This document shows positions 8,701 through 17,929 of a stretch of DNA of 64,000 nt, piece by piece. Every line of letters starts with the position of its first letter. Position 1 is the stretch's first letter. Source of the stretch: Promerops cafer (lineage: Eukaryota > Chordata > Aves > Passeriformes > Nectariniidae); NCBI GenBank assembly GCA_013398275.1, contig VZSE01004870.1, positions 186,001 through 250,000 on the forward strand, in the 5' to 3' direction. The notes beneath the pieces were generated by a model that did no database searches, was not told the DNA's origin, and was given only the letters and a program-made list of their open reading frames with translations. The position numbers were made by a program, and so were the translations under genes.

Positions 8701-11700
8701 CTTTGATCACCTGCAGGAAAGATGGGGTCTAAGTCCCCCCAAAGATATTCCCCTGCTCCCCTGACCCCTGGCTCGCCCCTACTGACCTGCTCACTGGCGG
8801 GGGGCAACTTGTGGGGCTCAGCGGTGAGCACCACCAGGTCCTCAATGATGCCCTGCAGGTGGGTGATCTCTCCCAGCATGGTGAGCTCCCCATTCTGAGG
8901 ACAGACAAGAGGGAGCATCAGCACCCACTGGGCAGAAGGAACAACCCTTGACCCAGCTCCCAACACTCACCACCACAGGCTGCAGGAAGGTGATGAAGGT
9001 GCAGAAGCGGCCCCGCTCCTCAATGAGGGCTTTGCGGACTGCCTGCTTCTCCGTCTCCTCCAGCAGCAGGTACATGTCATTGACGTCCTGCAGCGCGTTG
9101 TCCAGCTGGGGCTGCAGGTCCCCCTTCCCTGCGAGATGGGGCACTGTCAGTGCTGGGCTCCCCTGACACCCTCCCCAATCTGCTGGCGGTGCCACTGCCA
9201 AGCCAAGGCCATCCCCCAGCTTGGGGACATCACCCCATCCTCACATTCCAGCAGATACCATAGGTCTCCCACTGTGCCCATCTCCCTGGAAGGTCCAGGA
9301 GCACCCTCACCCCGCAGCATCCCGGGGCAGGGGGCTTCTCTGCCACCCCATCCCCATCCCTGGCACTTGGGACCAGAAGACCCCTTGCGCTGCCACATGG
9401 TGGGGCTGGCATTGCCTCAGGATTCAGGGTGCAGGCTAAGCTAAGCTAAAAGCAGGGTGAGGGTGGGAACAGGGAGCGGATGGACGGACGGACAGACAGA
9501 GGCTGGGGAGACTGAGGGGAGTAGATGAGGAAGCAGAGAGGGGGCCGCTGGTGGGGGGCATCGGTTCACTTACCAAGTAGCTCTACAGGAAGGATGTGGA
9601 GGGGAGGGAAGAGAGGAGACAGAGAAAACGTGTGAAAAGAGGCCGAAGGCTGGGGCGCATGCCCCGCCTCCCCACCACCCCTGGGGCCGTGCTGGCACCT
9701 CCCTTTGTACAGGGGGGCAGCAGGACCCCCCTAGTGCCCACACCCCGGTTGGCAGTGCCACAGCCGGGATACCGGCCCTGGCTGGGGGTGCTGCGAAGGG
9801 GCTGGTGGGGGCACCCCCCAGGAGACCCCCTCTCACCTTTGCGAGCCTTTTTCTGGAGCTTGAGGGTGTCAGAGGACTTTTTCTTGATCTCATGGCGTGC
9901 TCGCTTGTACTCTGGGGGTGCAGAAGTGCTGTCAGAGGGGACCCCTGCCCAGCAGTGCAGCCACCCTGCATGGATCCATCCCGTCCCCCTCGTACCTTTC
10001 GCATGGTCCTTGTCCAGCTGGTTGGCAGTTTTCTTCCAGTCCTCTATCCTGTCCTGCAAGGGGTTTATCAGGCTCTCCATGAGGGCGCTGGAGCAGGGAG
10101 AAAGAAGCAGAGAGTGTGGGAGAGCGGGGGAGCCGGGGGGGAGTCATTCCCCCATCCCATGCCCAGCCAACACCCAGCGAGGGATGAGCCTGGCCAGGCC
10201 ATGCCACTGATGCTGTGGGTCTGGAGGAAGAGCTGATCCTGTCCCGCTTACTTGGTGAACTGCCGGAGCTTGGCCTCGATGCTGCGGTGCCGCATGCACA
10301 TCCGGGTCAGCGCCGAGCCGATGTCCCTCGTGGCACCTGGTGGGGAGCAAAGCGCCGCTGACAAGGGGCAGCGACACCCCCACACCAGTCCCAGCCCAGT
10401 TTGTACAGTGGGAGCAGGGTGGCTCGTGACGGGGACGATCAGCGCTGGGATGCACTGGGCACTGGGGACACTTCAGGCAGGGGGTGGCTGTTTTTTTCCC
10501 ACAATAAATCCACAAAATATCATCATCCACTAACGAATACATGAAACACTAAATATCTCTTCTGGAGGCTTTGAAATGAGAACCTGCTCCCATTTTTTCC
10601 TGGTTTGTCTGAAATTTGTCACTGGGGGGCCAGCGAAGGGAAAGGATGAGGTACCCTGGCCTAGTTTCAGGCAGTCAGCTCTGTCCCACACCTCCAGGCA
10701 CAATCCTGAGTGCATAAGAAGGGAGTCCAAACTCCTCGGGGGGGATATTTGCCAGTAGCAGAGAGCAAGAGCATCCTTTTTAGGTGAAACCGCTATTAAC
10801 GCTGAAGCCCAAGGATGGCCACATGGTGGCAGTGCTGCTGGCAATTCCCACGAAAAACGGCAATCAAAAATCCTTGGGTGCAAACTAAGGAGTGATATTC
10901 AGCTTTTCTCTCCCCCCGAAAAAAGTCTCCAAAAACACCTCCCATCCTTCGCAGGAGTTTTGGATGCCCCTCAGTCCCCCAGTGCTATGGAAATAGGGGA
11001 ACCCATGGGCCAGGGCCTTCTACACTGGGGTAGTCTCCTAATCCAGCTCCTAATGCTCTTATCCCAGCTCCTGCTGCTTCTAATCCGATTCTCATGCACT
11101 GTGTGCAAGGCCAGTGCCTCAGTTTCCCCATGCTGTTGCTCTGCCTCCCACCTTCCCAAAAAACCCTGCAGGTATAGCAGCTCTACAGGGTGACACTGAC
11201 TCCTGTGGTGCTGGTCCCCAGTTGTCCCCAGCATTGCCCTTGTGCCTCCTCCTTGCTTTGACTGCCTGGGCTGGCAGGGAGCTGGGGGAGCCCTAATCCC
11301 CCTGGTGCACTGGGCTAGTGGGTTTGGAGGCAAAGCTGATCCTGGCTCAAGCTGCTGCCTGCTCCTCCTCCTCCTCCTCCTCCTCCTCCTCGTGTGGCTC
11401 CAGATGGCCTGGATGCCGCCAGTCTGCAAACCAGCCCAGGACCATCTGCTTGGCAGAAGCCAAGCGGTGGGAAGTGGCTCCTCATTGCCAGCAGGCACCC
11501 AGAGAGGGTCCGGGGATCCTTCCCGCTCACTCCCCAACAGTATGGGGGACCCCACATGCAGCCTTGGCTCTTCAGTTATCTCCCTGGTGAGTTAGGGTTT
11601 GTCCCCAAAACAGTCGAGCTCGGACTCCTGAATCTCTCTCTAGCTAACTCCCCTTCCCTGGAGACCCCCAGAGCAACTGGGACCCCCTGGGAATTTCCCA

Positions 11701-14700
11701 GATGGGTGCCAGGGACAAGGAAGGTGGATTGTGCCTCCAGGGGTGGGGCAGAGATGGATGCAGGAGACCATGGCATGGGGCTGAGCCACCCTGAATGTCC
11801 CAGCCCCACCAGAATATGTGGCTAAGCACCCATGGGTGGTGAGGAGCAGCACCCACATGGGTGCTCACCTCCTTCCCTCTCCCCGCTCCATCTTTCCAGG
11901 GCTGCTTCCCAGGGAATGCTCCACCTTGGTGTGGGAACAGGCTGGACATTTCTCTGTGGATGGTGAAGGTGCTGCTTGAAGTCCACCCCAGAAATGTGGC
12001 AGGGGACAACCCACAGGGGACACTCACCCTGCCCAGACACACCTGGGGACGCCTACCCCTAGGAGAGAGGATCCTACCTCGGGTGTTGGTGGCCATGTCA
12101 GCCACTTTCTGGAAGGCATCCAGGAAGGCAACTGCGGCCAGCACCGTGGTCCTGAGGAGGAGAGAGCGAGGGGGGAGCTCAGTGGGTGCGTGACACACTG
12201 GGATGTGCCAATGAGGAGGGGGGGTCTCTCATGTCCTAGCCCCCCTTTGGCCACTCACCTGAGCTGGGAGTGCAGCTTGGTGGCCTTCGAGTTGAAATCC
12301 TCCCATATGGGGTAGGAGCTCTGCAAGGAGGAAGGGTGATGGTGAGAGACAGGGCCCCTCACCCCCTGCACTGCTTCCCCAGTCAGGGCAGGTCCCTCCT
12401 TCACTGGTGCAGAGAGACAGGGCAGCTCAACAGCTTCTCTGATGGCTAATAAAGGCTGAGCACAACTCTTCCCTCCTGTTTTTTCCCTTTCCAGTCTGGC
12501 CACCCAAACTTACAGACAATGGAGAACTCAGGATTTCAAGTGATCTCTTCCTCATGGAGGTCAAGGCAGGTTACAGGTTTGGAAATTTGAGGGCATGAAA
12601 TGAAAAATCTTTAAGACCCTGGCCAGTAGTAGAGGAGACATCCCCACCACCCAACAGCTTCTGCCCAAAACACTGATGGCCAAACCCACCAACATGGAGA
12701 GCTCCAGTCCCACAGACCCGAGCCCCAGTAATCACCTCCCCTGAGCCCAAGGACCGACAGGGCAGGAGGGGAGGTTGGGGCTCCTGAAGCCCTGAATGGG
12801 GCAGTTGTGTGGGGACAGGGACAGGACACAGGTGCTTGGGAGGCCACCCCAGTGCTGTCCCAATGAGGCCACTCTGGTGGCATCCCGACAAGGCCATCTG
12901 TGCAAGACCAGTCCCACTGCCCTTGTGGCAAGGCTATTCCAGGGCTGTGCTGGTGCAACCGTTCCAGTGAATTCATCCCAGGGTGGTCCCAGTGCCACCA
13001 GCCCAGAGTGGCCATCCCAGTGCCACTGTTTCAACACGGCTATCTCAGTGCTGTCCCAGTGAAGCCAGTCCCAGTAGACCATGTTGGTGCCATTCTAGTG
13101 AGGACTCTCCCAGCACTGCCAGCTGCAGTGCCATCTCAGCAAGGCCATCCTGGTGCCATCACAAGGCTGATCCTGATCCACCATATAGCGAGGCTATCCC
13201 AGTGTCACCATCCCAGCAAGGGCAGTCCATGTTGTCCTGGAGAGGTTAATCCTGGTGCTGTCTTGACAAGGCCATCCCAGTGCCACCCTTGCATGGCCAG
13301 TACCGGTGCCATCATTCCAGTGAAGCTATCCAGGTGCCACCATCCTGGCAAGGCCATTCCAACACTGTTCCAGTGAAGCTGGTCCCAGTGCTACTATCCC
13401 AGCAAAGCCATCCCAGTAGGGCCAGTCCTGGTGTCATCATCCTGGTGAAGCCATGCCGGTGTTGCTATCCTAGCAAGGTCAATCCTGGTCCTGTTGTCCC
13501 AATGACAAAATCCTGGTGCTATCCTGGTGTCGCCATCCGATGGCAGCGACAGGCATCTGTAAACTCCCCTAGGGCAGCCACCAGGCTGGGACATGCACAT
13601 CACCACACATCCCCATGGGCACTATGTCTTGGTGGCAGCTCCGGGGACAAGGTTTGCACTGAGGGGGCATGAGACCAGCCCAGCATTTTTTCCGACCCTG
13701 AAATCCCCTATGTCTTCATGAGTCAGCAAAGGAAGGGTTTGAGGGTGCCACTTCACACACCACTTGTGCCACTTCACACACCACTTGTGGCAGTGACCCC
13801 CTGGTTGTGGGTCCCCAGGGACTGCCACTGCCAGAGGGCTGGGCCACCATTCCTGGGCCACTGTCTCCAGGCCACCTTCCTTGGCCACCCTGGGCAGGGC
13901 AAGTGAGGCCCCCCTGTAGAAGGGAGCAGGTTGTGATGCCCCCAAACCTCTGCAATGCCAGGCATGAGGAGGATGGGGAAGAGGACAAAAGGGACAAGGA
14001 CATGCCAAGGTCACTCAGGGACACTGAGCACGCGAGGAGAGGCAACAGGAATGAAGCCAGCTTAGGGACTGTCACCAACAAAAAAATTATTTCCACCACA
14101 GGCCAAGGGGTGCTGAAATAGGCATCCACCACCAAAATAAGGTCCCTTTACCCTGTGACCAGCTCAGGAGTCCCAGCCATAGGATCATAAGCACATCACT
14201 GCCCTTCAATGCCAGCAGTTCTTCAAGCAGGGAGTTACTTGTCCCCCAGTGCCCGTGCCAGGACACCCACGTAGCTGGGAGATGGGGACAGCACACCCTC
14301 AGGTGCCACTGGCACTCGGCTGGGGCTGTGCAGGGCACGAGCTGAGGCCCAGCTGCAGTACGGTGGAGTTTTCCTTCTTCATAATTTTTCTTTCATCTTT
14401 CCCACCTTCAAATGGCATGAAACTGAATCCAGCCCATCTCCTCGGGTGAGGGGTTCCCAGTCCAACCACATCCGGATGGTGCTGGGCATGTCACTGGAAG
14501 GTGACAGCTCTGGGCTGGCTTATCCCCTCTGAAGCCTCAGCAAGGGAATGGGGAAACTGAGGCAGGGGCTGCCCCCAACTCCCCCCTGGGAGTGTAAGAC
14601 TCAGCCAGGCTGCCTGGAGAGGGTGGCTGGGGTGAAGGTGTTTGGGGGAGGGACCTGATCACCCCAGCACCCGTTTGGCACCAGCCCTGGATCCCACTGC

Positions 14701-16086
14701 CCCGGGGAGAGTTGGGATTTTCTCCCTGATCTTTTCTCCCAGCCCGGAGTCAGAGTCCGGCTGCAGAGCCACCATGGCCCCTCGAAGGGGTTAATCTCCT
14801 TCCCAGCAAGGCTTTTATTTTTTTTTTTATCCCCCCTCCCCTCCTTTGGCAATGACAGCATTGTCTGGATGGGTCTGCAGCATGAAGAGAGGAAGAGGAG
14901 GAGGAGGAGGAGGAGGAGGAAGAGAGCTTTTGCCTCCCAAAAATGACTAGGGCTAAACCCCACACTGGAGCTGGCTGTGGGAATTTCGGCCCCCTGAGAT
15001 GAGGAAACATGGCTGGTCTCCTCCTCCCCACTCAGCCCCTAGTCAGAAATGCCCCTCAGCATTTTTAATTTATTTTTTTGAAATGAAAACAAACATACAA
15101 AAAGGTTTTTTTAGACATGGCCCCATCCTGCTCCCAGGGAGGGTGGAGGCAATATCCTCTTCCTGGGTTAGGAAATGGGATCAAGGAGCTGGGGGACCTT
15201 TTTGTTCCACTGGTGTCAACCCCACTGGGTCCAGCAGAAATCCAGGCTGGGCATGGGGTGGGGGGGGCAGGGACAACATGATGCCTGAAATGGGTGGCAG
15301 TGCCCGGTGTGGGGTCAGTGGTACATGGCGAGGGGCAGTGATGCCTGGCCTGTGTCACCCGACAAGGGGCTCTGGCACCTAGGGAGGGATACAGGGCTGA
15401 CACGGAGCAAGGATCCCCAGTATGGGCTCCAATGCCCAATGCAGAGCCCCAGTGCACGTTATGGGGTTGATGTGGGGCTCTGGCATCCAGTGCCACACTC
15501 TGACACCCAATGTGAGACCGTGACGCCCGACATGGTGCTCTGATACCCAGTGAAGGATAACAGAGCAGATATAGGGCTGCAACACCCAGAATGGGGCTCC
15601 AATAGCCAGTGATGGATCTGGGGATGATGTGGGGCTGCAGTCCCCAGGACGGAGCTCCAATATCCAACGGTGGATATAGAGATGATGGGGGCTGCGATCT
15701 CCAGGGCTCCGATGCCCAACACAGAGCTCCGAAGCCCAGTAAGGGGCTGATGCGGGGCTCTGGCAACGCGTGCCGGGCTCTGACAGCCGATGTGGGACCC
15801 CTAGACTCGCTGTGGGGCTGATGTTCGGGCTCCGATACCCGATGCGGGGTTCCAACCCTCATCTCGCAGCTGGGCAGCAGAGCCTCGGTACCCACCGCGG
15901 TACCGGCACCGGCGGCGGCAGCGCGGGGGCTGCCTGGGGAAGCCGGGTGATGGGGGGATGGTGCGGGGGGAGCGCTGTCACGACAGCAAAACAGGGGTGC
16001 GGGGGGGGATCCCCTACCTTCATGTCGTTGATGATGGCTTGGAAGAGGCCGCCAAGGGCTCCGCACTCCTTCTCCGCCGTCTCCAT
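4949..16086 (-). CDS. MTSS2: MTSS2 (MTSS1-like, I-BAR domain protein), whole coding span, 14 exons
   Basis: The exons join in continuous frame to 740 residues, against about 747 for the human protein as I recall it. The N-terminus METAEKECGALGG and the block SSYPIWEDFNSKATKLHS identify an MTSS protein, and the residues match MTSS2 rather than MTSS1. Domains: I-BAR/IMD at about 1-250, with a basic patch at 131-152 (KKK, QKKARK); Ser/Pro-rich middle at about 250-480; Pro-rich tail; WH2 actin-binding motif at about 712-730 (DMLVAIRRGVRLRR), near the C-terminus. Known for the family: it binds phosphoinositide membranes and Rac and bends membrane outward into ruffles and spines. The ATG (16084-16086) has G at -3 and +4. 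Introns are short (76 to 1741 bases) except intron 1 (3.7 kb). Apart from the repeats and microexon listed separately, I see nothing in the introns at 6874-7091, 7167-7897 and 8109-8612. The gene lies head to tail between VAC14 and the SDR. Confidence 0.96.
5740..6400. repeat. ACC/ATC-rich low-complexity DNA in MTSS2 intron 13
   Basis: Dense, irregular repeats of CATCACAACC-, CACCATCAC- and AACCAAAC-like words without one clean period. It occupies nearly the whole 714-base intron between exons 13 and 14. Probably a decayed simple repeat. Confidence 0.65.
6436..6601 (-). CDS. MTSS2: MTSS2 exon 13 (residues 429-484)
   Basis: Encodes HGEEVSPAASDLAMVLTRGL, SLEHQKSSRDSLQYSSGYST and QTTTPSCSEDTIPSQ. 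The acceptor is a CAGCAG tandem; the downstream AG gives the sequence matching the mammalian protein. Donor CCAAG|GTACTG. Confidence 0.94.
6599..6607 (-). promoter_or_regulatory. MTSS2: NAGNAG tandem acceptor at MTSS2 exon 13
   Basis: Minus strand reads CCCCAGCAGCAC. Use of the first AG adds one Gln before HGEEV; use of the second gives the mammalian-type sequence. Confidence 0.6.
6697..6873 (-). CDS. MTSS2: MTSS2 exon 12 (residues 370-428)
   Basis: Encodes DWSKASPYDQPVVPTLQRRK, DRVEHLREAE, a Gly/Pro-rich stretch, and RPRMSPATIAAK. Acceptor TTGCAG, donor AAG|GTACCG. Phase 0 at both ends and 177 bases long. Confidence 0.93.
7092..7166 (-). CDS. MTSS2: MTSS2 exon 11 (residues 345-369)
   Basis: Encodes KSSSSASSEASETCQSVSEC and SSPTS. 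A 75-base, phase 0 to phase 0 exon, so it could be skipped without a frameshift. The acceptor is a CAGCAG tandem. Confidence 0.93.
7164..7172 (-). promoter_or_regulatory. MTSS2: NAGNAG tandem acceptor at MTSS2 exon 11
   Basis: Minus strand reads CACAGCAGAAG. The first AG would add one Gln between ITSQ and KSSSS. Confidence 0.6.
7898..8108 (-). CDS. MTSS2: MTSS2 exon 10 (residues 274-344)
   Basis: Encodes SVSSAKGGMAWPGGAQ, YRYRSLAQ, RLSSVSSHDSGFISQDATYS and PPSPMPSDITSQ. DSGFISQDA is shared by MTSS1 and MTSS2. The acceptor is a CAGCAG tandem, so one Ser codon may be optional. Donor CAG|GTACAG, phase 0. Confidence 0.94.
8105..8112 (-). promoter_or_regulatory. MTSS2: NAGNAG tandem acceptor at MTSS2 exon 10
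   Basis: Minus strand reads CCCCAGCAGCGTT. Use of the upstream or downstream AG gives SSVSSAK or SVSSAK, a one-Ser difference. Confidence 0.6.
8613..8710 (-). CDS. MTSS2: MTSS2 exon 9 (residues 242-274)
   Basis: Encodes VIKDLKGSDYSWSYQTPPSS, then a serine run and RKSSMC. The start of the Ser-rich linker is characteristic of MTSS1 and MTSS2. Acceptor CCTGCAG, donor TGCAG|GTATGG. Confidence 0.95.
8787..8894 (-). CDS. MTSS2: MTSS2 exon 8 (residues 206-241)
   Basis: Encodes NGELTMLGEITHLQGIIEDL and VVLTAEPHKLPPASEQ, the end of the I-BAR domain. Flanked by introns of only 76 bases on each side, near the lower limit for vertebrates. Phase 0 at both ends. Confidence 0.96.
8971..9128 (-). CDS. MTSS2: MTSS2 exon 7 (residues 153-205)
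   Basis: Encodes KGDLQPQLDNALQDVNDMYL, then LLEETEKQAVRKALIEERGR and FCTFITFLQPVV. This is the most conserved stretch of the I-BAR domain. Acceptor CTCGCAG, donor GTG|GTGAGT, phase 0. Confidence 0.96.
9574..9582 (-). CDS. MTSS2: Probable 9-base microexon of MTSS2 (adds Glu-Leu-Leu)
   Basis: AGCTACTTG on the minus strand sits between an excellent acceptor (a run of about 40 mostly pyrimidine bases ending CCTGTAG) and a consensus donor (G|GTAAGTGA). Exon 6 ends in phase 1 and the insert is nine bases, so inclusion keeps the frame and changes RKGKGD to RKELLGKGD beside the basic patch. It lies in an intron of only 708 bases that already has a complete acceptor for exon 7, so it is most likely alternative. 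Microexons of this size are a known feature of neuronal transcripts. No transcript evidence is available here. Confidence 0.7.
9837..9911 (-). CDS. MTSS2: MTSS2 exon 6 (residues 128-153, basic membrane-binding patch)
   Basis: Encodes YKRARHEIKKKSSDTLKLQ and KKARK. These lysines and arginines form the positively charged face that binds PI(4,5)P2 in I-BAR proteins. Acceptor CCCCCAG, donor AAAG|GTGAGA. The next exon joins in frame either directly or through the microexon at 9574-9582. Confidence 0.95.
9996..10087 (-). CDS. MTSS2: MTSS2 exon 5 (residues 97-128)
   Basis: Encodes ALMESLINPLQDRIEDWKK and TANQLDKDHAK of the I-BAR domain. Acceptor CTCCAG, donor AAAG|GTACGA. Confidence 0.95.
10252..10336 (-). 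CDS. MTSS2: MTSS2 exon 4 (residues 69-97)
   Basis: Encodes GATRDIGSALTRMCMRHRS and IEAKLRQFT, plus two bases of Asn97. Acceptor CACCAG, donor CCAA|GTAAGC. Confidence 0.95.
10337..12077 (-). other. MTSS2: MTSS2 intron 3 (1.7 kb)
   Basis: Apart from the CTC trinucleotide run, I see no exon, interspersed repeat or RNA gene. The open frames in it lack splice context and protein similarity. Confidence 0.7.
11362..11391. repeat. (CTC)n trinucleotide microsatellite in MTSS2 intron 3
   Basis: About ten perfect CTC units on the plus strand, GAG in the transcript. Confidence 0.95.
12078..12151 (-). CDS. MTSS2: MTSS2 exon 3 (residues 44-69)
   Basis: Encodes TTVLAAVAFLDAFQKVADMATNTR in the I-BAR helical bundle. 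Acceptor CCTCAG, donor CGAG|GTAGGA. The intron between exons 2 and 3 is only 107 bases. Confidence 0.95.
12259..12320 (-). CDS. MTSS2: MTSS2 exon 2 (residues 24-44)
   Basis: Encodes SSYPIWEDFNSKATKLHSQL and two bases of Arg44. Acceptor CTTGCAG, donor CAG|GTGAGT. Confidence 0.95.
12835..13540. repeat. Degenerate minisatellite with about 25-base period in MTSS2 intron 1
   Basis: Roughly 25 diverged copies of a unit resembling AGGCCATCCCAGTGCCATC plus a short tail such as CCAGCA. Units vary from about 25 to 27 bases. The plus strand repeats GGCCATCCCAGTG and AAGGCCATCC throughout. Confidence 0.75.
13745..13788. repeat. Perfect tandem duplication, about 21-base unit, two copies
   Basis: GTGCCACTTCACACACCACTT occurs twice back to back with no mismatch, so the duplication is recent compared with the decayed array upstream. 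Confidence 0.9.
14892..14921. repeat. (GAG)n trinucleotide microsatellite in MTSS2 intron 1
   Basis: AGGAAGAGGAGGAGGAGG-type run of about nine units. The transcript strand carries CTC, opposite to the run in intron 3. Confidence 0.9.
15375..15850. repeat. Degenerate minisatellite with about 21-base period in MTSS2 intron 1
   Basis: Diverged copies of a unit like GGGGCTCCGATACCCAGTG. The period is divisible by three, so it stays open on both strands and reads as Ser/Pro/Cys-rich repeats. It abuts the CpG-rich first exon region. Confidence 0.7.
16018..16086 (-). CDS. MTSS2: MTSS2 exon 1 (residues 1-23)
   Basis: Encodes METAEKECGALGGLFQAIINDMK, the start of helix 1 of the I-BAR domain. Donor AAG|GTAGGG, phase 0. 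An assembly gap begins 56 bases upstream of the ATG, so most of the 5' UTR and the promoter are missing or unresolved. Confidence 0.95.
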
Positions 16087-16142
16087 CGCGGCGCTGCGGC
16101 AGCCCGGGGCGGGCGGCGCCGCCGGGGGAGGCCGCGGCGGCG

Positions 16143-16318
16143 NNNNNNNNNNNNNNNNNNNNNNNNNNNNNNNNNNNNNNNNNNNNNNNNNNNNNNNNNN
16201 NNNNNNNNNNNNNNNNNNNNNNNNNNNNNNNNNNNNNNNNNNNNNNNNNNNNNNNNNNNNNNNNNNNNNNNNNNNNNNNNNNNNNNNNNNNNNNNNNNNN
16301 NNNNNNNNNNNNNNNNNN
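16143..16318. other. Assembly gap (176 N) at the MTSS2 5' end
   Basis: Unknown bases flanked by GC-rich, CG-dense sequence; probably a GC-related dropout covering the 5' UTR or core promoter. Confidence 0.99.
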
Positions 16319-16450
16319 CGGCACATGCGCCGCCCGCCGCGGGGCCGGGGGCTGCGGGCGGCGGGGGGGATGATCGGGGTCAGCCCCAGCGATGCTCCGG
16401 GAGCCGCTGTGGGCAACCCGGAGGACGCGCAGGGATGACGGAGCGGGGAG

Positions 16451-17923
16451 CAGCCCCGGTGGTTCTCGGGGATGCTCCTGGGGGAGGGGGGTCGGGGAGC
16501 AACACTGGGTGCCCCAGGACTACAGCGGAGTGAGACCCCAGGGATGCCTGGAGATGCTTGCTCCCGTGGCGGCGTAGGAACCCCCAGGGATTATCTTGCG
16601 GTGCTGGGTGAGGAGCAGGAGCGCCCCAGGGAGTACGTGAGGACACTGCGCTTGGAGATGCCATGGGATGCCCGGGGGCAGTCCCAGACCTCTGGAGGCG
16701 CCGGGGGGAAGCTGCCTCTCCCCAAAGGATGTTTGACCCCCATTGCCTTCCTGACCCTCCAAGATGTGCTGGAGCGTGAAGTCCCTCCGCAGTAGTTACA
16801 CGACAGCTCTGCAATGTGTCCGTGCACTCGATTATCAGGGAGCCATGAGAAATGCATGGCCTGCCAGCCGACAAACCCTTCCCACAACCACCCCGAGGCC
16901 GTAGCCCCAGCCTCCCGAGACCAGGGGGTGCCAGGCTGAGCCTGACAAACCTCCCTACACCCCTCGCAGTGCAGTGATGCTCAGCTGGGACAAGGGTTTC
17001 AGCCCGAGCCACCTATTCCCCCTCCTGCCAGAAAAGTAGTCTTGATCCCATGCTGATGATGCCCACAGTGCTCTGGACGGTGTTGGTCAAGAGCCACCCA
17101 TAAGGAAACAATTATGGCTCAGCACTCCAGCAGCCGGCTGGAATGTCTCTCCATAAACCCAGTCGCTCAGTGTGGAAAGAGGCTGCTCAGCAGCAATGAG
17201 CTCGGCAGGAGTGAGACAGAGCCCACCCTGGCTCACACTGACAACGACCCAGGGGGTCCAGAAACAGGTACCCCCCAGCCCCCTGAGAAACTGGCCAGCT
17301 TGAGAAGCCACTGCTCACACATCCTGGAGGGCTGACTGTTAAAATTAACCCGCCGTGACTGGGTCTGGAAAGCCCTTTCCCGGGAATGACAGGAATGTCT
17401 TTATCCTGGCCAAAGCAGCGCCGGTATGGGGCTGTTTGGGGAACCCACTGCCAGAGACAGTCTTCCCTGTAAACAGGCCAGAAGCCATAAAAACTCCACA
17501 AATTCCTCCAATCCACCTTTTCCTGGGATCAAGCGAGGGCATGAAATATGCAGGGGATGCAATGGTGTCCCCCCAAACTGCAGCAGCCTGGCACGTGCCG
17601 GGGTCCCTCGGTGCCTCAGGACAGGATGAAGGCAACACCGGCAGCTGCTCAGGGCCAGGAAAATGCCTGTCACTGTGCTGCGGTTTCATGACCATGGCCT
17701 GGAAGAATTTCAGTGGTGGTTTTTTTCCTGCTGGGAAGAAGAGCAGGCGGAGAAGTCCTGCTTGCTGGCGAGGCAACGTGGCAGGGCTGGGCCAGCGTGG
17801 GGCACAGGGTCAAGCCAGATGCTCCATGCCATCCCCTGCCCTTTCTGGGTTTTTGGCTCCACTTGGGAACAAAACTATGATGGGAAGCCCAGCAACAAGG
17901 AATGGGCTGTTCTGCATTGCTTG
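16451..17923. other. Intergenic DNA between MTSS2 and VAC14, nothing recognised
   Basis: About 1.5 kb between the MTSS2 CpG region and the probable VAC14 poly(A) signal. No exon, interspersed repeat or RNA gene recognised. The left part may hold MTSS2 upstream regulatory DNA. Confidence 0.5.
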
Positions 17924-17929
17924 TTTATT
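17924..17929 (-). terminator. VAC14: Probable poly(A) signal of VAC14
   Basis: Plus-strand tttatt reads AATAAA on the minus strand, in the AT-rich context ATAAAATAAACAAG, about 700 bases past the VAC14 stop. I saw no canonical hexamer nearer the stop. Confidence 0.6.

Larger units (their letters stand above)
12321..16017 (-). other. MTSS2: MTSS2 intron 1 (3.7 kb)
   Basis: Holds two unrelated decayed minisatellites, a short perfect tandem duplication and a GAG run, listed separately. Between them I recognise no exon or transposable element. The long frames over 15065-15860 translate the 21-base repeat. Confidence 0.7.
15860..16450. promoter_or_regulatory. MTSS2: CpG-rich MTSS2 promoter/first-exon region
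   Basis: Very high G+C with frequent CG around the first coding exon, continuing on both sides of the gap. This is the pattern of a CpG-island promoter. No TATA box is visible, and the transcription start cannot be placed because of the gap. Confidence 0.65.

Noticed and set aside
15065..16324. 419-codon minus-strand frame upstream of MTSS2 exon 2
   Set aside because: It runs through unknown bases, MTSS2 exon 1 in another frame and the 21-base minisatellite. Its apparent repeat protein is an artefact of a period divisible by three.
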